Shown here piece by piece: positions 5,308 to 7,352 of a stretch of 7,352 nucleotides of DNA. Location of the stretch: the NCBI GenBank assembly GCA_900546355.1, contig URCM01000124.1, positions 1-7,352 of the forward strand. Reading direction: 5' to 3'. The position numbers and the translations under genes were made by a program. The stretch is from an uncultured Bacteroides sp. Lineage in GTDB: Bacteria; Bacteroidota; Bacteroidia; Bacteroidales; Bacteroidaceae. The notes beneath the pieces were generated by a model. That model was not told where the DNA came from. It saw nothing but the letters and a program-made list of their open reading frames with translations, and did not search any database. How positions within the stretch are numbered: the stretch's first letter is position 1; every line of letters begins with the position of its first letter.

Positions 5308-7179
5308 ATGGTCTCTTATTTACAAGTAGAAAACTTAACGAAATCGTTTGGTGACCTGTTGTTGTTTAAAGGCATCTCGTTTGGCATAGCTCAAGGCCAG
5401 CGTGTCGGACTGATAGCCAAGAACGGAAGCGGGAAGACTACCTTATTGAATATATTGGCGGGAAAGGAAGGATATGACGAGGGACAGATTACTTATCGGC
5501 GTGATTTGCGGGTAGGCTATTTGGAGCAAAGTCCGGTTTATCCGGAAGAGTTGTCTGTACTCGAAGCCTGTTTTTCGCAAGGCAATGCCGTGACCGAAGT
5601 CATCAAGGAATATGAGCGGTGTATGGCTACGCCGGGACATCCGGGATTGGATACGCTGCTGGAGCGGATGGAACACGAAAAGGCATGGGATTATGAACGG
5701 AAAGTCAAGCAAATTCTTTCGCAACTGAAAATATGCGACTTTAATCAACAGGTTAAGCATCTATCCGGTGGGCAGCTGAAGCGTGTGGCTCTTGCCAATG
5801 TCTTGATTACAGACCCCGACCTGTTGATTTTAGATGAACCGACCAACCATTTGGACTTAGAGATGACCGAATGGCTGGAAGGATATTTAGGACGTTCGAA
5901 ACTAAGCCTGCTTATGGTAACGCACGACCGTTATTTTCTGGACCGTGTATGTTCTGAAATCATGGAAATAGATGGTTGTGGGTTGTATTCGTATAAAGGC
6001 AATTACAGTTATTATTTGGAAAAGCGTCAGGAACGTATCGATGCCGCCAATGCCGAGGTAGCTCGTGCGAACAATCTTTATCGTACCGAACTGGAATGGA
6101 TGCGCCGTATGCCTCAGGCACGCGGGCATAAGGCCCGTTATCGGGAAGAAGCTTTTTATGAGTTGGAAAAAGTTGCCAAACGGCGTACTTACGACACCAA
6201 CGTAAAACTGGATGTAAAGGCATCTTATATCGGGTCGAAGATTTTTGAGGCAGACCATTTGTGCAAGCACTTTGGCAATCTTACGATATTGGATGACTTT
6301 TCGTATGTTTTTGCCCGTTACGAGAAAATGGGTATCATAGGCAATAACGGTACAGGCAAGTCGACTTTCATTAAAATCCTGATGGGATTGGAAAAGCCTG
6401 ACAGCGGGACACTTGATATCGGCGAGACTGTACGTTTCGGCTATTATTCGCAAGAGGGGCTGAAGTTTGATGAACAGATGAAAGTGATTGATGTCATTAC
6501 GTCGGTAGCTGAAGTGATAGAATTGGGGAATGGCAAGCGGCTTACGGCTTCTCAATTTTTGCAACATTTCCTTTTTTCGCCCGAAAAGCAGCATAGCTAC
6601 GTATATAAGTTGAGCGGCGGTGAACGCCGTAGGCTGTATCTGTGTATGATTTTGATGAAGAATCCTAACTTCTTGGTGCTGGACGAACCGACCAACGATC
6701 TTGACATCGTGACGTTGCAAGTGCTGGAAGAATATTTGCAAAGTTTTAAGGGATGTGTTATCGTGGTAAGCCACGACCGTTATTTTATGGATAAGGTAGT
6801 AGACCATTTATTGGTCTTTAACGGGCAAGGTGACATTCGTGATTTTCCCGGCAATTATACTGATTATCGTGAATGGAAAGCAGCGAAAGCTGATTTTGAA
6901 AAAGAGAATGTTCCACAATCGAAAAAGGAAAAGCCTGCCCGTAGGGAACGTCCGGAAGGCAAACGCCGCATGACGTTTAAGGAGAAAAAAGAATTTGAGC
7001 AATTGGAGCAAGAGATTGCTACTTTGGAAGATGAGAAAAAAACGATAGAAGCGGCACTTTGTAGCGGGACATTAGGAGTAGAAGAACTGACCGAGAAATC
7101 GAAACGTCTTCCTGTTCTTGATAAAGAGTTGGATGAAAAGACGCTGCGCTGGTTAGAATTGAGCGAAATAGAAGGATAG
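5308..7179 (+). CDS. uup: ABC-F family ATPase, Uup type
   Basis: Soluble protein of 623 residues (E. coli Uup 635) with two ABC ATPase domains and no membrane part. ABC-F proteins bind the ribosomal E site and act on stalled or poorly positioned peptidyl-tRNA; Uup has also been tied to DNA and ribosome-assembly phenotypes. Domain 1: Walker A AKNGSGKTT (37-45), signature LSGGQLKR (152-159), Walker B with Glu177 in LLILDEPTNHLD, switch His206. Interdomain linker (about 232-310) carries RMPQARGHKARYREEAFYEL, the tRNA-contacting segment of the family. Domain 2: Walker A GNNGTGKST (345-353), signature LSGGERRR (435-442), Glu460 in LVLDEPTNDLD, His489. A charged linker (about 525-554) leads to a C-terminal coiled coil (about 555-620), the mark that favours Uup over EttA or antibiotic-resistance ABC-F proteins. 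Both ATP sites look intact. The start follows ACATTTTGAATT without a Shine-Dalgarno, 42 bases after the previous stop and just beyond its terminator. Confidence 0.93.
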   Translation: MVSYLQVENLTKSFGDLLLFKGISFGIAQGQRVGLIAKNGSGKTTLLNILAGKEGYDEGQITYRRDLRVGYLEQSPVYPEELSVLEACFSQGNAVTEVIKEYERCMATPGHPGLDTLLERMEHEKAWDYERKVKQILSQLKICDFNQQVKHLSGGQLKRVALANVLITDPDLLILDEPTNHLDLEMTEWLEGYLGRSKLSLLMVTHDRYFLDRVCSEIMEIDGCGLYSYKGNYSYYLEKRQERIDAANAEVARANNLYRTELEWMRRMPQARGHKARYREEAFYELEKVAKRRTYDTNVKLDVKASYIGSKIFEADHLCKHFGNLTILDDFSYVFARYEKMGIIGNNGTGKSTFIKILMGLEKPDSGTLDIGETVRFGYYSQEGLKFDEQMKVIDVITSVAEVIELGNGKRLTASQFLQHFLFSPEKQHSYVYKLSGGERRRLYLCMILMKNPNFLVLDEPTNDLDIVTLQVLEEYLQSFKGCVIVVSHDRYFMDKVVDHLLVFNGQGDIRDFPGNYTDYREWKAAKADFEKENVPQSKKEKPARRERPEGKRRMTFKEKKEFEQLEQEIATLEDEKKTIEAALCSGTLGVEELTEKSKRLPVLDKELDEKTLRWLELSEIEG

Positions 7180-7352
7180 TTTTAGAGCCTCTTTGAAGTA
7201 GTATGATAAAGTAGTAGTAGTATGATAAGTCTGCTATCTTCCCCATAAAACCAGAAAAACATCCTTGAAAACAATTCTCGATATAAACCAGAGAAAGTTT
7301 AAGAAGCTGTTTTGAATTTATCGTGCGATGATTTGGGATGAGTTTTTGAGGC
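7180..7352. other. Right-edge intergenic sequence with a small direct repeat
   Basis: No gene or clear terminator is seen in these 173 A/T-rich bases. AGTAGTATGATAA occurs exactly twice (7197-7209 and 7216-7228; period 19) directly after the ABC-F stop. GCCTC at 7187-7191 is complementary to GAGGC at the window end (7348-7352), but the distance and short length make this weak. A minus-strand frame is open across this stretch to the window edge and into the ABC-F gene, with no recognisable protein. Confidence 0.5.

Noticed and set aside
5902..6807. Long minus-strand ORF of 301 codons inside the ABC-F gene
   Set aside because: It is antisense to highly conserved ATPase sequence and has no recognisable domain; the opposite frame is a well-supported gene.
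7187..7352. Terminal inverted repeats of an insertion sequence (GCCTC ... GAGGC)
   Set aside because: Only five bases match, the second copy is at the cut edge, and no transposase is visible.

Overview
The window looks like chromosomal DNA from a member of the Bacteroidota, most likely the order Bacteroidales (Bacteroides, Phocaeicola, Parabacteroides or a close relative). The reasons are: a Rho factor with a very long disordered insertion typical of that group; start codons preceded by A/T-rich sequence without a Shine-Dalgarno; a match to the Bacteroidota -7 promoter element (TAnnTTTG) upstream of rho; and a protein with the DUF3805/DUF3806 architecture. I see no phage, plasmid, CRISPR or transposase gene. 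This is mostly a housekeeping region and I do not find a clear undescribed multi-gene system in it.

Layout. Bases 1-157 hold a strong hairpin (97-137) with U-tracts on both sides, which ends rho and probably also a convergent gene lying left of the window. The rho gene (158-2113, minus strand) encodes a 651-residue Rho: N-terminal helical domain, about 235 residues of charged and Q/N-rich low-complexity sequence, then an intact RNA-binding and ATPase core. A 448-base divergent intergenic region (2114-2561) separates it from ridA (2562-2939, plus strand), an enamine/imine deaminase. After ridA come a long-range hairpin (2950-3010) and a membrane-anchored transglutaminase-like protein (best start 3032, end 4237). 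A 194-base gap then holds a short array of about 23-bp direct repeats sharing the core ATATATACTGCAT. Next is a soluble 277-residue DUF3805/DUF3806 protein (4432-5265). Its stop codon sits inside an apparent intrinsic terminator, which is followed only 28 bases later by an ABC-F ATPase of the Uup type (5308-7179). The last 173 bases have no recognisable gene.

How the genes relate. Rho (transcription termination), RidA (removal of reactive 2-aminoacrylate) and the ABC-F protein (ribosome-associated ATPase) are independent housekeeping functions. The transglutaminase-like and DUF3805/3806 genes have no assigned role. All four plus-strand genes are co-oriented, but the gaps contain a hairpin, a repeat array and a terminator, so one simple operon is unlikely. 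The parts most worth a second look are the 23-bp repeat array, the hairpin that overlaps the longest possible start of the transglutaminase-like gene, the terminator embedded in the DUF3805 gene end, and the rho leader together with Rho's disordered region.
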